From contig WACJ01000527.1 in the NCBI GenBank assembly GCA_008973525.1, forward strand, positions 186,001-250,000: a stretch of 64,000 nt of DNA, read 5' to 3'. Position 1 is the first letter of the stretch. The number at the start of each line of letters is the position of its first letter. Both the position numbers and the translations under genes were made by a program. The notes beneath the pieces were generated by a model. That model saw only the letters and a program-made list of their open reading frames with translations, was not told where the DNA came from and ran no database searches. Shown piece by piece: positions 46,476 to 58,049 of the stretch. Source of the stretch: Stenopsyche tienmushanensis. Taxonomy: Eukaryota; Arthropoda; Insecta; Trichoptera; Stenopsychidae.

Positions 46476-48843
46476 TCCCATCTATTCTAAGATTATATGA
46501 TCATATTTATACGCATGTCTGAGATCCAAATCCTCTTGACGTTAATATTCTCCACGAAATATTCCATGCGAAAATGTTTTTTGATACCCAATGATAAATT
46601 GAAGACCATATCTTATATATGGCTTGATAAATGCTTAAGAAACCCACTGTTTAAACGTTGATTTTTATTTTGTTCGAACTCGAAATTCAAAATGAAATAA
46701 TAGTTAACCTTTTGAGGATTTAGCAAATTTAAAATCGATGAAGTCGTTGATGCCATAATCGCTTTACACCGATTACTTTCTGTCAGTTCCTATCAGCGTA
46801 AGACAATCTTCAATTCGAGGTAGAGTCAATTGTAAATAAGCACTGTTGATAGCATATAAGATCACGTCATTTTTTTACATAAACAATACACAATAAATCG
46901 ATTCATTTTCTCCTGCTTTAGAAGGAAATGATAATCGGACAAAGATTCGTTCAACAGGCAGCGACGAACAGGAAGCAATTAAATAAATAAACACTATCGG
47001 AATTCATTTGGCGACATTATGTCGACTTACGAGTGGAATAGGTTAACATGGCACCGTATCAATATTGATGAGCAAAGATCGTTTTTTTAAATACCGCATA
47101 GCATTCATTATAGCCCTGCCCTTGTAAATGAGTTAATTATTTATTCTATCTTCTAAGATGGCTTAATTTTTTACATTTTATTTATTATATTTTATGCAAA
47201 CTCGGACGGCTGAACACATTGTGTTGCATATTATTTATGTATTTATCGATAAAACTATAATCCCTGATGATATCATCAAAAATTTATTAGAATTGCCTTT
47301 TTATATTTTAAAATATGATCATAAAATCCCAAATATATCCATATTTAATCGTGTTTGAAACGCTTTACGATTATAGTTGTTGGTTGGCCAGTTTTATATT
47401 TATTTTGTGTACTAATGCAATATTTAATATTGTAATAAGTCATAAATAATAATGAAAATCTGTCATGAAAAGAAGATTATTTGTTTGTCGAAAAGTTGTT
47501 GAATTAATCAGTATTGGCATTTAAAATGGCTATTTTTATTAGTTAAACAGAATGAAAATATAAATTAGGTTTTAAAACTCTTCCAAAGGTTAAATATTTT
47601 TTTATGAATAAAAAGCCAATATGTTTTGGATCTCCTTTTCAGAATGAAATACCTTCGATTTAATCCTTTTCTTCCAAGCTGAAACCCTGTAAAATAATAA
47701 TATACTGGTCTAAATATAATACCGAGGGATGTAAAGTGAGAGAAGAGATGTCCAGTGGCTAGATAATTGGATAAAATACTATAATTTGTGGAGAATAATG
47801 AATGAGATAAGCTCAGAACAGAGATTAATGGAAGGAAGAAGTACGAAATAATATGTTGGATGTACTATTAAGATAGCAATATCAACTAAAATCTTTTATG
47901 TATGAACCAAGAAGTTCAAGTTTGTTTGCCAAATAAAATGTCAATAATAAGTAGGATCATGCTCAGTCATTAGAGGGTTGTTCACACCCACAGCGCAAAG
48001 ATATACTTGTTTCATTATGGCGTGGACAAAGTATGACCTACTTTCGATAAGAAAGATTTTTCAAAGGGTGAGGACACAAGCTTTATGAGCTTTGCGAAAA
48101 TTAATTAACTCCTATTTAGAAAATACGCGAGAAAAGGACTGACTACGTCAGCGCAACTTTGTAAGCTCTGCAAACTCGATTTAATATTTTTCACAGGCCA
48201 CCCAAAAAAAAAAAAAAGCGTCACGTCTCAACCTAACCGCCCTCCGTGCCATTACGTCTCATGTGGCAAAGTGAGCAGACCCCTACTTTAAAACTTGGCG
48301 GTATAATTTGTGGAAGTTCCCGAACAAAACTCTCTTAATTTGCATGTGTCCTGTGAGGAAATTACTTTCGATTTACGCCCAAAGTCCTCGGGAAGCCATT
48401 TGCGCGCTAAATCGACCATTACGTGTAATAGGAGTCCCCGGCTGAAAAATTATGCAGAAATAGATCATTTTATGTAGCGTTACGATCGGATGAATATATT
48501 TGCAAGTAAATCGCTATTCGCCTATTCTATATAAATACAATCGATATTGAAATGGACAAAGCCATAAAGATTAATGGCCCATAATGCTTTATTGGTCTCA
48601 TTACTTCACTATTTGGCCAATAAGCTCATGAATTTCAAATCGGCGGCGTGCAATAAGGGAATGGCTCTGCGCTACATCCTGATTAAATATTGGTCATCGC
48701 TAAAAAAAAAAGATCATCCGCCTTTTTATAGACTTCATCTATAAATCGTTGATGGATGTCACATATAACGGCTTCATTCTGGCGCTCTGAGCGCTTGACG
48801 TTATGCATACATTGAGGGACTATGGACGACGCATTTTATTGAG
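46476..48843. other. No recognisable gene
   Basis: Long AT-rich tract, including an A14 run near 48205. Nothing supported. Confidence 0.55.
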
Positions 48844-48892
48844 TTGGAAACTATGAAACAGGCGTTGAAAAAAAATATATATTCAATCGAAA

Positions 48893-49085
48893 TAACTTTC
48901 ATTGGCATCTACGACTTTTTGCCAACGATTGAGCAAATCATATATGCCTTTTTTTAAAAATCCTACGGCACATATTATATGAGACTTTAATTATTGCACG
49001 CAGATGTTTTGCACGACTGCCGTATGGTTAGTTCCTAATTTATACCCAAGTTCACAAACAGTTGTATGTGGATCGGATTCCACAG
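48893..49085 (-). pseudogene. Mariner transposase remnants (second HTH joined to C-terminus)
   Basis: Minus-strand translation begins VESDPHTTVCELGYKLGTNH followed by TAVVQN, the second helix-turn-helix of mariner transposase. After a short unrecognised spacer and stop it continues GIYDLLNRWQKVVDANESYF then D and a stop codon, the usual mariner C-terminus (LP.RWQKVVD..G.YF). The whole catalytic core is deleted between these two pieces. The N-terminal side is cut by hAT copy 3. Confidence 0.8.
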
Positions 49086-49712
49086 TATAAAAATAAAACT
49101 TGAAAGCAAAATAATTTTATTTATTTAAGAAAAGATAAAAATACAATTCAAAAATAGATAAATAAGTAATTTAAAAAAATCAAATATTATTTTGAAAATA
49201 TGCCCGAAGTAACATTAAAGCATCGAGAGTTTCGTCATTTAGTCTGGATCTGATTTTGGAAACCAGGCAATTTGCTACATAAAATGTACGACGGACTAAA
49301 ACTCGCAAAATTTCCGATTTCCCCACAAATTATTTATTTCCGTCGCTGCATATGAATACTTATATACTATAATACTTTGATGTGATTCGTAATTATATCA
49401 CGGAGGAACAAAAAAATTCTGAACCCCGTATCTATTATATTTCATATCGATATTCCCATTATTAGAGTCGAGGTGTAGTAAATACATCACCGGTAGGAAA
49501 AGGTTAATATAAAAAATTCAAAAACATAAAATAGACAGTTAATGCCCGTCCCTAGGCGTCTTCTAAACTCGCCAATTAGTAGTTACGCCACTGTTTCCAA
49601 GCGTGCAGATTTCAGCGGGAATGTCTCGATTTAGTAGCCTTAATCGTGCTGGTGAGTTGTACGATTTTTATTAGATAAAAATTTCAATCTTTAAGGATTA
49701 CCTTTACTAGTA
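49086..49712 (-). mobile_element. Non-autonomous hAT-like element, copy 3
   Basis: In reverse orientation this matches copies 1 and 2: AATAATTTTATTTATTTAAG, CGAGAGTTTCGTCATTTAGT, AATTATATCACGGAGGAA, ACATCACCGGTAGGAAA, and ACTGTTTCCAAGCG. Both TAGGGAATCC termini are missing, so it is truncated at each side. It sits within a mariner relic. Confidence 0.75.
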
Positions 49713-49751
49713 GTGCGACCTTGCTCTAACGCCAGTTTCATAGTTTCCAAT

Positions 49752-50867
49752 ATAATAAATACCAATAATTGCAAATATATATTGCTATATATTTTAATGG
49801 GGTCTTTATCAGTTATTATACAAAATTATGCTCCTTTTACGAATATCATTTGAATCTATTTGACGTTTTTTTCATCCGGTCAATGTTTGTTTCGTATTGT
49901 TATGAAATTTTATTATGAAAGCAAATTTGTAAATAGAACGGACAGAACTTATCCGACACCTCAATAAAACATTTAATTGTCGATTTTCAAACGAGCCCAT
50001 CAAGTCGTTCGATTGATCGCATCAATCACAATTATGCGAATTTATGAAGAAAAAACGATCAATTATATCCGATGCTCTTGAAAAAGTTCGACTGTGTCGC
50101 CAATGAAGGAATAACATTTTAAGTGCGCAAGCGAATGGCAGATAAAAGAGAGGAACTTTTCAAATTAAAGGCATGTTTTTATAGACAGACAAATCAGAAT
50201 GGCTATTTTTGCTGTGAAATTGTCAACCGAGCTAAATGATCTTCTTATAATTAAGCCGGGACAAAGAGCGTTGTTTAACAAGGACTTAATTTATAGCTAG
50301 ACTCATTTTTTCATAGTATATAATGTATAAATGTATGATGTATGTGTTGCTATTTTATGATTAAAACAAATCACTGTGCTCAATCTACGTTCATTATGCG
50401 ATGGAATCGCAACGCCTCGCATTTCTTCATTCGATACCCGCGCAGGGCAATTAATTAATTTCTATCATGGCGAGTTGTAATCTGTGACTCTCAATCACAC
50501 TTTGAAGCTCTCAAGAAACAATGGAGTCGACTCGTATTGTTATCAGAAGACCAACATGTTCACTACGGCAATTAGTTACATTCGAACGGATTGGATATTC
50601 ACGGTCGTCATACTTTGTAATTGTAACGCGTTACGTATGAACCATAAACGTATTTATCAGGGCATTGTGCATATGCTTCGTTTATTTTCAGTGCCATGGT
50701 GATTAAACTCATGGGGGACTCGATAGGGAAGTAAAAATGTGTGCTCTTAGTTTTCCGATCGAATAGACTCGAAAGCAATAAATTTGCAACGCAAATTGAT
50801 TAAATTATGGCAAATTGGAAACAAACAACTTTTATCGGAATTCATTTTAATTTTTGAGAATTGAGCT
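49752..50867. other. No recognisable gene
   Basis: AT-rich DNA with short unrecognised open frames only. Confidence 0.55.
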
Positions 50868-51170
50868 TTTTTTTTTGCAAACATTCACCTTTGACCTTCT
50901 TCTTTGACTCTTCCTCTACGACCCTATCGAGTTCGTAGAAAGTTCCAGGAATGCATTTTTGCCCAAATTTATGGCAGAAAGCCCTGAACGCCCCAAAATT
51001 AAAGGGAGTGGCCACAAGGTTTCCGTGTCCAACCGGTCCAAATTCTGGACCGCTGACATAACGAAATAAGCGCCTCGCGATCGGACGCCACGTCCGGACA
51101 TGTCCACAGATCATGGTCTACGTCCATGAACGGATCTCCGCACAATATCTGGAGAGTAAGCAGAATGCGG
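50868..51170 (-). mobile_element. 5'-truncated non-LTR retrotransposon 3' end with poly(A)
   Basis: On the minus strand the open frame from about 51151 reads ILCGDPFMDVDHDLWTCPDV then ASDREALISLCQRSRIW. The CG....DVDH.LW.CP pattern is the zinc-knuckle-like motif near the C-terminus of ORF2 in R1/I/Jockey-type elements. In the next frame LWPLPLILGRSGLSAINLGK continues to a stop, as in the final ORF2 segment. A poly(A) tract (A10 or more, plus-strand T run at about 50869-50879) ends the unit. The segment is much GC-richer than its flanks. One frameshift is needed to join the two parts. Target duplications were not confirmed. Confidence 0.55.
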
Positions 51171-51373
51171 CAAAAACATCTGCATCAATGATTTGATTTG
51201 GTTTTTACAGTTCATGATTTATCCAGAGCAAAAACATCGTTCTCAAATTCTATAATTTTGTTGTATTTTTTATATTTAAATACCTCCATCAATTATTGGA
51301 TGTTTTCGAACTCTTTGTGGGAAAACCAAATGTTTTCCCATGCCTTTAACATATGGTTAATATGCAAATTATG

Positions 51374-51757
51374 TTATTCGTAGGCAGTCTTACATGACTT
51401 TATTGATGGTCTCAGGATTTGCTCTTTCAGATCCCGAAAATATGGGACGATCGGAAATATTAATACTCCCAATACCCTGAATTTGATTTTTGAATTTGAA
51501 TTATAAACACTATTGTATGTATATTTACGGAAACTTCTTATTTTTGTCCTTAAAATGAATGATATTTGTTTAAATTCAGGGCTGTCACAAAGTGTTGATA
51601 TTTCATTTTCTATGCCAAGTGCTATTTGATGCCCTATGAAAAGAACACTGCGATTAGTAAATAAGCATGGTATTTTTACATCGATATTTTTGATATCGTT
51701 CTCCCAACGAGTGCTTATCACATCCAGCGTTAAGAGATAATGCGACCGCATGAACAC
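51374..51757 (-). other. Orphan open frame of 127 codons
   Basis: The minus-strand frame starts MFMRSHYLLTLDVISTRWEN and ends with KSCKTAYE. Composition is mixed and not repetitive, with a hydrophobic patch (VLGVLIFPIVPYF) near residue 100. No domain is recognised and there is no homologous neighbour. It may be chance or a decayed gene fragment. Confidence 0.25.
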
Positions 51758-52349
51758 TACATCCCGCGCGCTGCGGGTTGAGCGTAGTTATCAATTTTTT
51801 GGGCTCATTTTATCTCAAAATTTAGTATTTTTCGCTTTAACGCTTTCGCTTAAAACACTTTAAAATATCTTGGGCTCGAATGCCGAAACTCTCGTTCCGT
51901 GTGTAGCGCTTTGTTCGACGTTAATTCCGCCGTGACGTCGATGCAGAACACGTCCCCGATGTACGTCGAATATTCGCGTCGGGCACGTTGTTATAGGCAC
52001 GCATGAAAATGCTTTTTTACTCTCGAACGACCGTATATAATTTATCTCGAAAAGGCATGACTGTGACAAAAGGGTGCTTATCTTCACACTACGATTACTT
52101 CGCAACATGTTATCTGTCTTTCTTTTTTTGTCTATCCAAATAAAATTATGTTCGCTGCAAATTATGGCCCGGGGCGAGCCTTATCTACTGTGGACCCTTG
52201 CGATATAAAATATCGTATTTGTCAAACATACACTATATAATGCATACAAGAAATTCATCCCCAGCTACAAAAACAATAAGCGATCGATTGATCACTTATC
52301 AGCAAGGATGGTTATCTTTTTTACGATTTTACACTCTAGAATTTTAGAT
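51758..52349. other. No recognisable feature
   Basis: The part at 51880-52000 is GC-richer with several CG dinucleotides, but no gene or motif could be named. Confidence 0.5.
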
Positions 52350-52525
52350 CTTTGGAATCTCAGATTTAATTGTCTTTAAACCAATTGAAAATGTTGAAAA
52401 AAATTATATTTCGACAACTCTGAAACTTAGGACATAGAGCCTATGTATGTAGCAAAACATCCCCCTCCTAACCTCCAAAAAAAATGTTTCGATCCACGTG
52501 CAAAACACCCTGTGCGTATACACTG
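52350..52525. repeat. Repeat B, rearranged partial copy
   Basis: AATGTTGAAAAAAATTATAT and ACATAGAGCCTATGTATGTA match 40305-40360 in direct orientation. The following ACGTGCAAAACACCCTGTG and CCCCCTCCTAACC are an inverted copy of 39905-39960. This copy preserves the outer part of the right terminus that is lost in the 40 kb copy. Confidence 0.55.
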
Positions 52526-55279
52526 CGTGCTCATTAAAACGGCGCTAAAAGAAACTTTCCTAGTTGAAAATGAGCTACTAATTAGGAACATTGTTCATTT
52601 TGCGTCATACAACTTCGTCATAAACTTAAGCTGCTGTGCTACAGCGTCTTCTTTAAGACTCACAGAGGTACCACATTTTATATGCTGAAAATACGACACC
52701 TATTTATGCAAAGAAGACCCTTATTATATTGCACAGCGTGTTTTGACCCGCCTATATAAAGACCATCAAAAAAGATAATTTCGCTCCTTGGATCGGCTAT
52801 CCCAAAGCGATTTGATGACACTGATTCGAATCTTCGCATTGTCTCTGCTTATTTAATTATTTAAAATGGTGCTTCGATTCCATTTACAAGAGAATGAAGA
52901 TAAAACAAGGACCGCTAGAATAAAGACTATACCAGTTCGAGTTCAAATCTATATTATCGAAATTGTTTGGCATACTTATGTATAAAGTCCTGCGATTAAG
53001 CACTCACACTTGTAACTTAATAATCATGGATTCAAATCTATAGGAGATATGCATGATTTTATGAAGTCATACACAATCTTCTATGAGTTGCATATTAACT
53101 ATGCATATGTAGTAGACAAAGTAAACTGTCAAACTGCTGATAACATTGCACTTCTTTTTAAATGAATTTGGATGCATAGTTTTGCATAGCGTTATAAATA
53201 TGAATTTTCATATGATCAATGATTGATCATGATAAAGCTAGTACTTACTCAGGTCTTAATTTGGGTCGCAATCACTACTGTACATTAATTAAATTAATCG
53301 ACGGATTTAGATCAATCAGATAAGAATCAACATCTTCCCAGTATCTAAATGTTGTGTTGATAATTTTGATTTCTAATTCTTGATCTGACGATACTGAAAA
53401 ATAAAAATCATTTATTTGCAATACTGTCCACCATATTCATTGCTGATTTTTAAAGCGATTGCTTTCTTCTTTATAATAATATTTGGATCTACTTTGAGAT
53501 GCATATTTATTTGATACCATTGTAAAAAAAACCTTTTTAGAATTTCTCTTAATTGCATGTAAATATTTTTATTTGGTTTTATATTGCATTTTAATTAATC
53601 ATTCGAAGTGCTTTTATAAATAGTCAGTAATTCTGGTTTTTCATCATAAATTATAGATTGACCATATACTTTGAATTTTAATTATATAGTAAGTGTATTG
53701 GCTTCTTTTTAATCAATCGTGTTTGAATTAATTTTATTATTTCTTGAACAGTGCCATTTTTTGCACTAAAAATAAATATAACTTTATATTTATTGGCAAA
53801 AATATGCATATTTTTAATATAATGTTATCTTATGACAAAATCGCGTATATCGAGTGTGGTTTTCTTGTTTTAACAATTATATTCAAGTAAGTGGTCGTTT
53901 ATGTGTTATTTGATTCAAATTAATTCAAATCAATTGCAATAAAAACATCGACATGCGTCAAACAAGATGTTTTTAACCCTTTTTTCTAACATGATTGATA
54001 ATAAATTATCATAGTTATATCAAAAAATCTCAAAAGTCCAATGGTTAATTGTTGAATTGTTAATTTTAATACGTTTTTATTAGCGACGCATTACAAAGGA
54101 CCTTTACATACATCATTTTTCAGCATAATTTTAGCTCTTTTCGTGAGTAATTTTCAGCGATAAGTCTTCAGGCGCTGCCTCGTTTTTGGCAGAATGCTTT
54201 GAATTCTCAACAGGTATTTTTGTTGTTCTTTCACATCAAAAAAAAAAATAGAATATTCCGATACATTTTGGCGTTTCGTTCTGCATCGTATGGTTTTACA
54301 GGTAGGCGTAAAATGAAGGAGAGAGAGCAATGAATAAATGTCGGCTATAAATAATGTATGTGAATAAAAAGCGTGAAAAACACGCCAAAAAAAGTCATAT
54401 AGACGCTGGTAAATATTATAGATAAACTCGGAATGTATTTTTTACAATTTTTTAAATCGAAAACGTAAACGGGGTGATAAAATTCACAAATATGGCATGC
54501 GAACATAAAATGCCACAAAATAATATTATTAAATTGAAAAAAACCTCCACCAAACCCCGTTTGTCTGCTACCATATCCACTTTGTAAGAAACATTTATTA
54601 TCAATATATATCTTGCATCATACAATATTGTATCCAGTATTAGAGGATGGTTGGAGCTTATGTTAAGTACCTTTAAATTATCTAGCGCAAAAATTCGTAT
54701 AAAATTTTACATCAATTTGAGTATTAAAATACAGTAAAAGATTATTTTTTCTTGGATATAAAAATATTTAAAAAAATCAAATTTCATGCATTCATTGTAA
54801 TTAATCAACAGGAGCTCGTATTTGTAAATGGCCTCGAGAGGATTAACACTTTTTGTAATTGAATTTTAATTCCACTGCGGCCATTTTTAATCAGAGAATT
54901 TCCATTTTATTATTTTGATAAACCACTTGATTTTCCAAACAAAGATAGCCACAATTTTATAAATCTGGGCATTATACGATGATTGTTGATCGATTGGGTT
55001 AATTAATCAACGTCATTCTTCAATATTTCCGACTGTGCTTAGAATGGTGTCTCAGATTAGAATGCATATTTTTGGGATTAAATATGATTCTCTCAAAAGT
55101 TTCAATTAAAGTTCCAACCAAGTTTTACGATTATACAGTTTTTCAATACCTTTTTTTGAAAAATTCTTCTCGTTTTGAGTCGAAATATTTACAAATATGA
55201 TTTTGTACTTCAGTTTCGTTTCGAAAGCTTTTATCTTTTAGAGAATGTGTCAATGAAAAGAAAAAGATGATGGTCCGTC
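52526..55279. other. No recognisable gene
   Basis: Very AT-rich DNA; no supported feature. Confidence 0.6.
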
Positions 55280-55527
55280 TTCTCATTTTAATTCCCTGGT
55301 GTTTTCAGACGTCTTCTTCGCCTTATGATTGATTTGATCTCGAATTTTTGGTTCACTCTTTCCAATTGCTGACAATACATATTTGCCGTTATTGTTTGGC
55401 CAGGTTTCATAAATTCATAATGAATATCCCACCAAATGCACCTTCCCCATATCACACAAATCTTGGGGATCGTCAATCCAGGTTTCGGAGTCGGAATTGA
55501 TTTTTACCTCAGCAAAAGCCATTGAAG
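55280..55527 (-). pseudogene. Mariner transposase remnant, catalytic middle part
   Basis: Minus strand: LQWLLLR and a stop, then PTPKPGLTIPKICVIWG, RCIWWDIHYEFMKPGQTITA, NMYCQQLERVNQKFEIKS. This is the PKPGL.PKKV...WWD..G.++YE and GQTI....Y..QL.+L segment between the first and second catalytic aspartates of mariner. Small insertions break the WWD region. The part that would carry the second and third aspartates is missing. Confidence 0.8.
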
Positions 55528-55535
55528 TTTACGAC

Positions 55536-56061
55536 TAGGGAATTCAATCCCGAGCCAAAGTTTCAGGATTGCATTGCACTGCTTTCTGCTGAGACACGAA
55601 CTAAAAATCGCAAAATTCCCGATTTCCCGACAAATTATTTATTTCTGTCGCTGCATATGAATACTTATACATTATAATACTTTGATGTGATTCGTAATTA
55701 TATTACGGAGGAATACAAAAAATTCTGAACCCCGTATCTATTATATTTCATATCCATATTACCATTATTAGAGTCGAGGTGTAGTAAATACATCACCGGT
55801 AGGGAAAGGTTAATATAAAAATTTCAAAAACATAGATTAGACAGTTACTGCCTCTAGGCGTCGCCTAAGCTCTCCAATTAGCAGTTACGCCACTATTTCC
55901 AAGCAACCAGCGAGAATGTTTCAATTTAGTAGCTTTCAGCGTGCTGTTGATGTGTACGATTTCTGTTAGATAAAAATTTCAATCCCGAATTTTTCGGAAT
56001 TACGTTTATTAATCCAGGGATTCATGAGCACCTAAAACTGATCCCGGGATTGGATTCCTTA
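55536..56061 (-). mobile_element. Non-autonomous hAT element, copy 4, with 8-bp target duplication
   Basis: Left end TAGGGAATTCAATCCCGAGC and reversed right end TAAGGAATCCAATCCCGGGA are inverted repeats. TTTACGAC stands directly outside both ends (55528-55535 and 56062-56069), a perfect 8-bp target duplication as made by hAT transposases. The 526-bp interior matches copies 1-3 (ACATCACCGGTAGGGAAAGG, AATTCTGAACCCCGTATCTA) and has no open transposase frame. It contains the TTACGCCACT block found in copies 2 and 3 but not in copy 1. Confidence 0.9.
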
Positions 56062-56069
56062 TTTACGAC

Positions 56070-56420
56070 TTATTTTGTCATAAACAACCCATTTTTCATC
56101 CCCATTCATAATTCGGTGCAAAAAGGGATGAACTTTTTGTTTCGACAACAAAACTTTGCACGTCGCTCTCCTTCATTGTCTTCGGATAGTTCGTGCGGCA
56201 TCTAAATCCTCATTAGAAATGCTTTTGTGCTGAATGCATTCTCTGAATACTTAAATGAGGATCTGTTTTCAATATGGCTCTCAAATTTGTCATCAAAATT
56301 TAAGGATTTTCCAGTTGTTTTTTCCAATGTTGAATATCAAAATCGACACATCGTAATGGTAAAATTATTTCATCAATTTATGGGCTTTGCGACCTTGGTG
56401 GTATTTAATCCCTGATCAAA
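56070..56420 (-). pseudogene. Mariner transposase remnant, N-terminal and first-Asp part
   Basis: Minus strand, in order and with several frame changes: YHQGRKAHK (first helix region), LRAILKTDPHLSIQRMH (second helix-turn-helix entry), MPHELSEDNEGERRAKFCCR (the WVPHELSE box and following helix), then LHRIMNGDEKWVVYDK, which holds the first catalytic Asp. It adjoins the right side of hAT copy 4 and continues at 55527. Confidence 0.75.
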
Positions 56421-57779
56421 AAACAGCAAGATATTATGCCAAATGTGATGCTAATCGGACATTTTACCCATAATAAAAATAACATTTTTTTTACCCGTTA
56501 ATATTACTTACCATTCATATTTTTTAAAAAAAACTTACAAAGATGCTGTGTTCATCGTGTCTGGACACAATCTGAGCTTAAAAAAAAGTCTGTCAAAACC
56601 GGCAAGGACTTATCGATATACGTAATATAAATCCGGTCTAACCATAAAAAATATTTGTAGAAATCTATATTATATCTTTATCCTTAATATCACAGTATGC
56701 ATTCAATATACAAACGTATTTGCTGAACAACACGGCTGTTTTAAGCCTTGTCCCATTATCAAAGGATTCCATGGTCACCGGTGTATCCTCATTAAATCTT
56801 TTATCGCTCCTGCAAGCTTCTACATTGTTTGTCGATTAAAATATTTCGATAATCCGCAAAATGTACTTAAACAGCGCTTAGCCCGTATGAAAATTTATTG
56901 TTTTAATTATACTAATCGTGTCGGGCGGCGATCAATAACTTTGCCACAATTATTTTGTGTCGTCGTAAATTAATAGTGATAAACGGCGTACATGTGTGTC
57001 AGCAGGCTAATGCGAAAATGAAAATATGATAAAGGATCAGGGATTAAATGTTTTACAAATTGGATTTTCGCTCAAGTGCGCATCTGATACATTCCTGATG
57101 GATGGCCGCCAGATAGTAAAAATTCCATGTTCATTTTTCATGAGCGAGCTCAATCAAATTGGCTGTGAATAAATTCGAAAAGGCTTTCCATTACTTCCAA
57201 TTCGCAATTTTTCGTCGGTCGTTTCTGATATATCCGAGCGAAAAACGCATAAAACACTCAATGGATGTAAGCAATCCACGATTATAACTCGAGGCTTAAT
57301 TGTTTGCAATATTTTCGACCCACTACCAACCAGGCTTTATAAAACTATTTTTGTAGTAAATATATTTATCAATCATATTTATAGCATTTAAATGTATATT
57401 TAATCACTGTTTTATTGTGAAATCTGTATTAAATCTGTTTTTTGCTTCGTTTTAATTTAGAAATAATCCATACTTGGTTTTTCAGTATTAGTGCTTGAAG
57501 GCAAAGATTATTCCAGTTAAGTCCAGGGATATAATTTCAGGATTTAACAGTACCATTTTTCCGGCTTTGACTTGGAAATCCAAAAGCTTTCTGAAAAGAA
57601 CCCAAATACTAAGCTTTCAAGTTACTTCTTTTTGCTCATGATTTATTCTATCTGAGTCCAATACTAGCAATATATTTGCAATTATTTCAAATGGAATTTC
57701 AAACAACCATAAATAATTGTTTTGGTATTGGATCTAACGGGGACCACGGTATGAAATGGGTTAACGCAAATGAACTTTA
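56421..57779. other. No recognisable gene
   Basis: AT-rich DNA; nothing supported. Confidence 0.6.
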
Positions 57780-57799
57780 AAAGCGATGGACGTCCATTA

Positions 57800-58049
57800 A
57801 GCTATCAATACAACAGTCGAACAAAAGTGCGAAAATTTCGGCGTAGTTAACAATTCATCAAGTTTTTTTCGAATTTAAAGTTGGACAGATACTCGTTTAA
57901 TTCACAAACAAAATTGGATTAACAAATTTCGCGGACAGAAAAGGCAAAAAGACGCATTGATGTTGACGAGGATCATCGCTGGAGCCCCCGAAAAGACCCT
58001 TTCATCCCAAACAATGAAGCCATAGAAAATACAGAGACTACGCTAGCTT
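57800..58049 (+). pseudogene. Probable mariner/SETMAR-type transposase N-terminal scrap
   Basis: The plus strand reads WINKFRG, then in another frame DVDEDHRWSPRKDPFIPNNE followed by AIENTET. This resembles the WF..FR.GRE.VEDD.RSGRP....NE.IE.V segment that links the two helix-turn-helix motifs in mariner-type transposases. A frameshift separates the two parts and catalytic regions are missing. The match is weaker than for the other mariner relics. Confidence 0.45.

Larger units (their letters stand above)
48844..49750 (-). mobile_element. Mariner relic with both ends, interrupted by hAT copy 3
   Basis: Left terminus TTGGAAACTATGAAACAGGC and reversed right terminus TTGGAAACTATGAAACTGGC are near-identical inverted repeats, each continuing with GTT. 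Coding remnants lie on the minus strand between about 48890 and 49085. The sequence from about 49086 to 49712 is hAT family DNA. Without the hAT insert the mariner relic is only about 280 bp. Confidence 0.75.
55280..56420 (-). mobile_element. Mariner relic interrupted by hAT copy 4
   Basis: Mariner coding remnants lie on both sides of a hAT element at 55536-56061. Removing the insert and one copy of its 8-bp duplication reconnects YDKISRK with LQWLLL in a single mariner reading order. The mariner ends were not identified, so the limits are those of visible coding similarity. Confidence 0.75.

Noticed and set aside
36900..47140. Shared TTAGCCCTGCCCT-like words near 36950 and 47110
   Set aside because: The similarity is limited to about 15 bases plus scattered A/T matches and does not define a repeat.
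51140..51175. Strong-looking acceptor upstream of the 51 kb frame
   Set aside because: The downstream frame is better explained as the end of a non-LTR ORF2 with a poly(A) tract, so the pyrimidine tract is probably coincidental.
56227..56415. Plus-strand 62-codon frame
   Set aside because: Antisense to the mariner N-terminal remnant.
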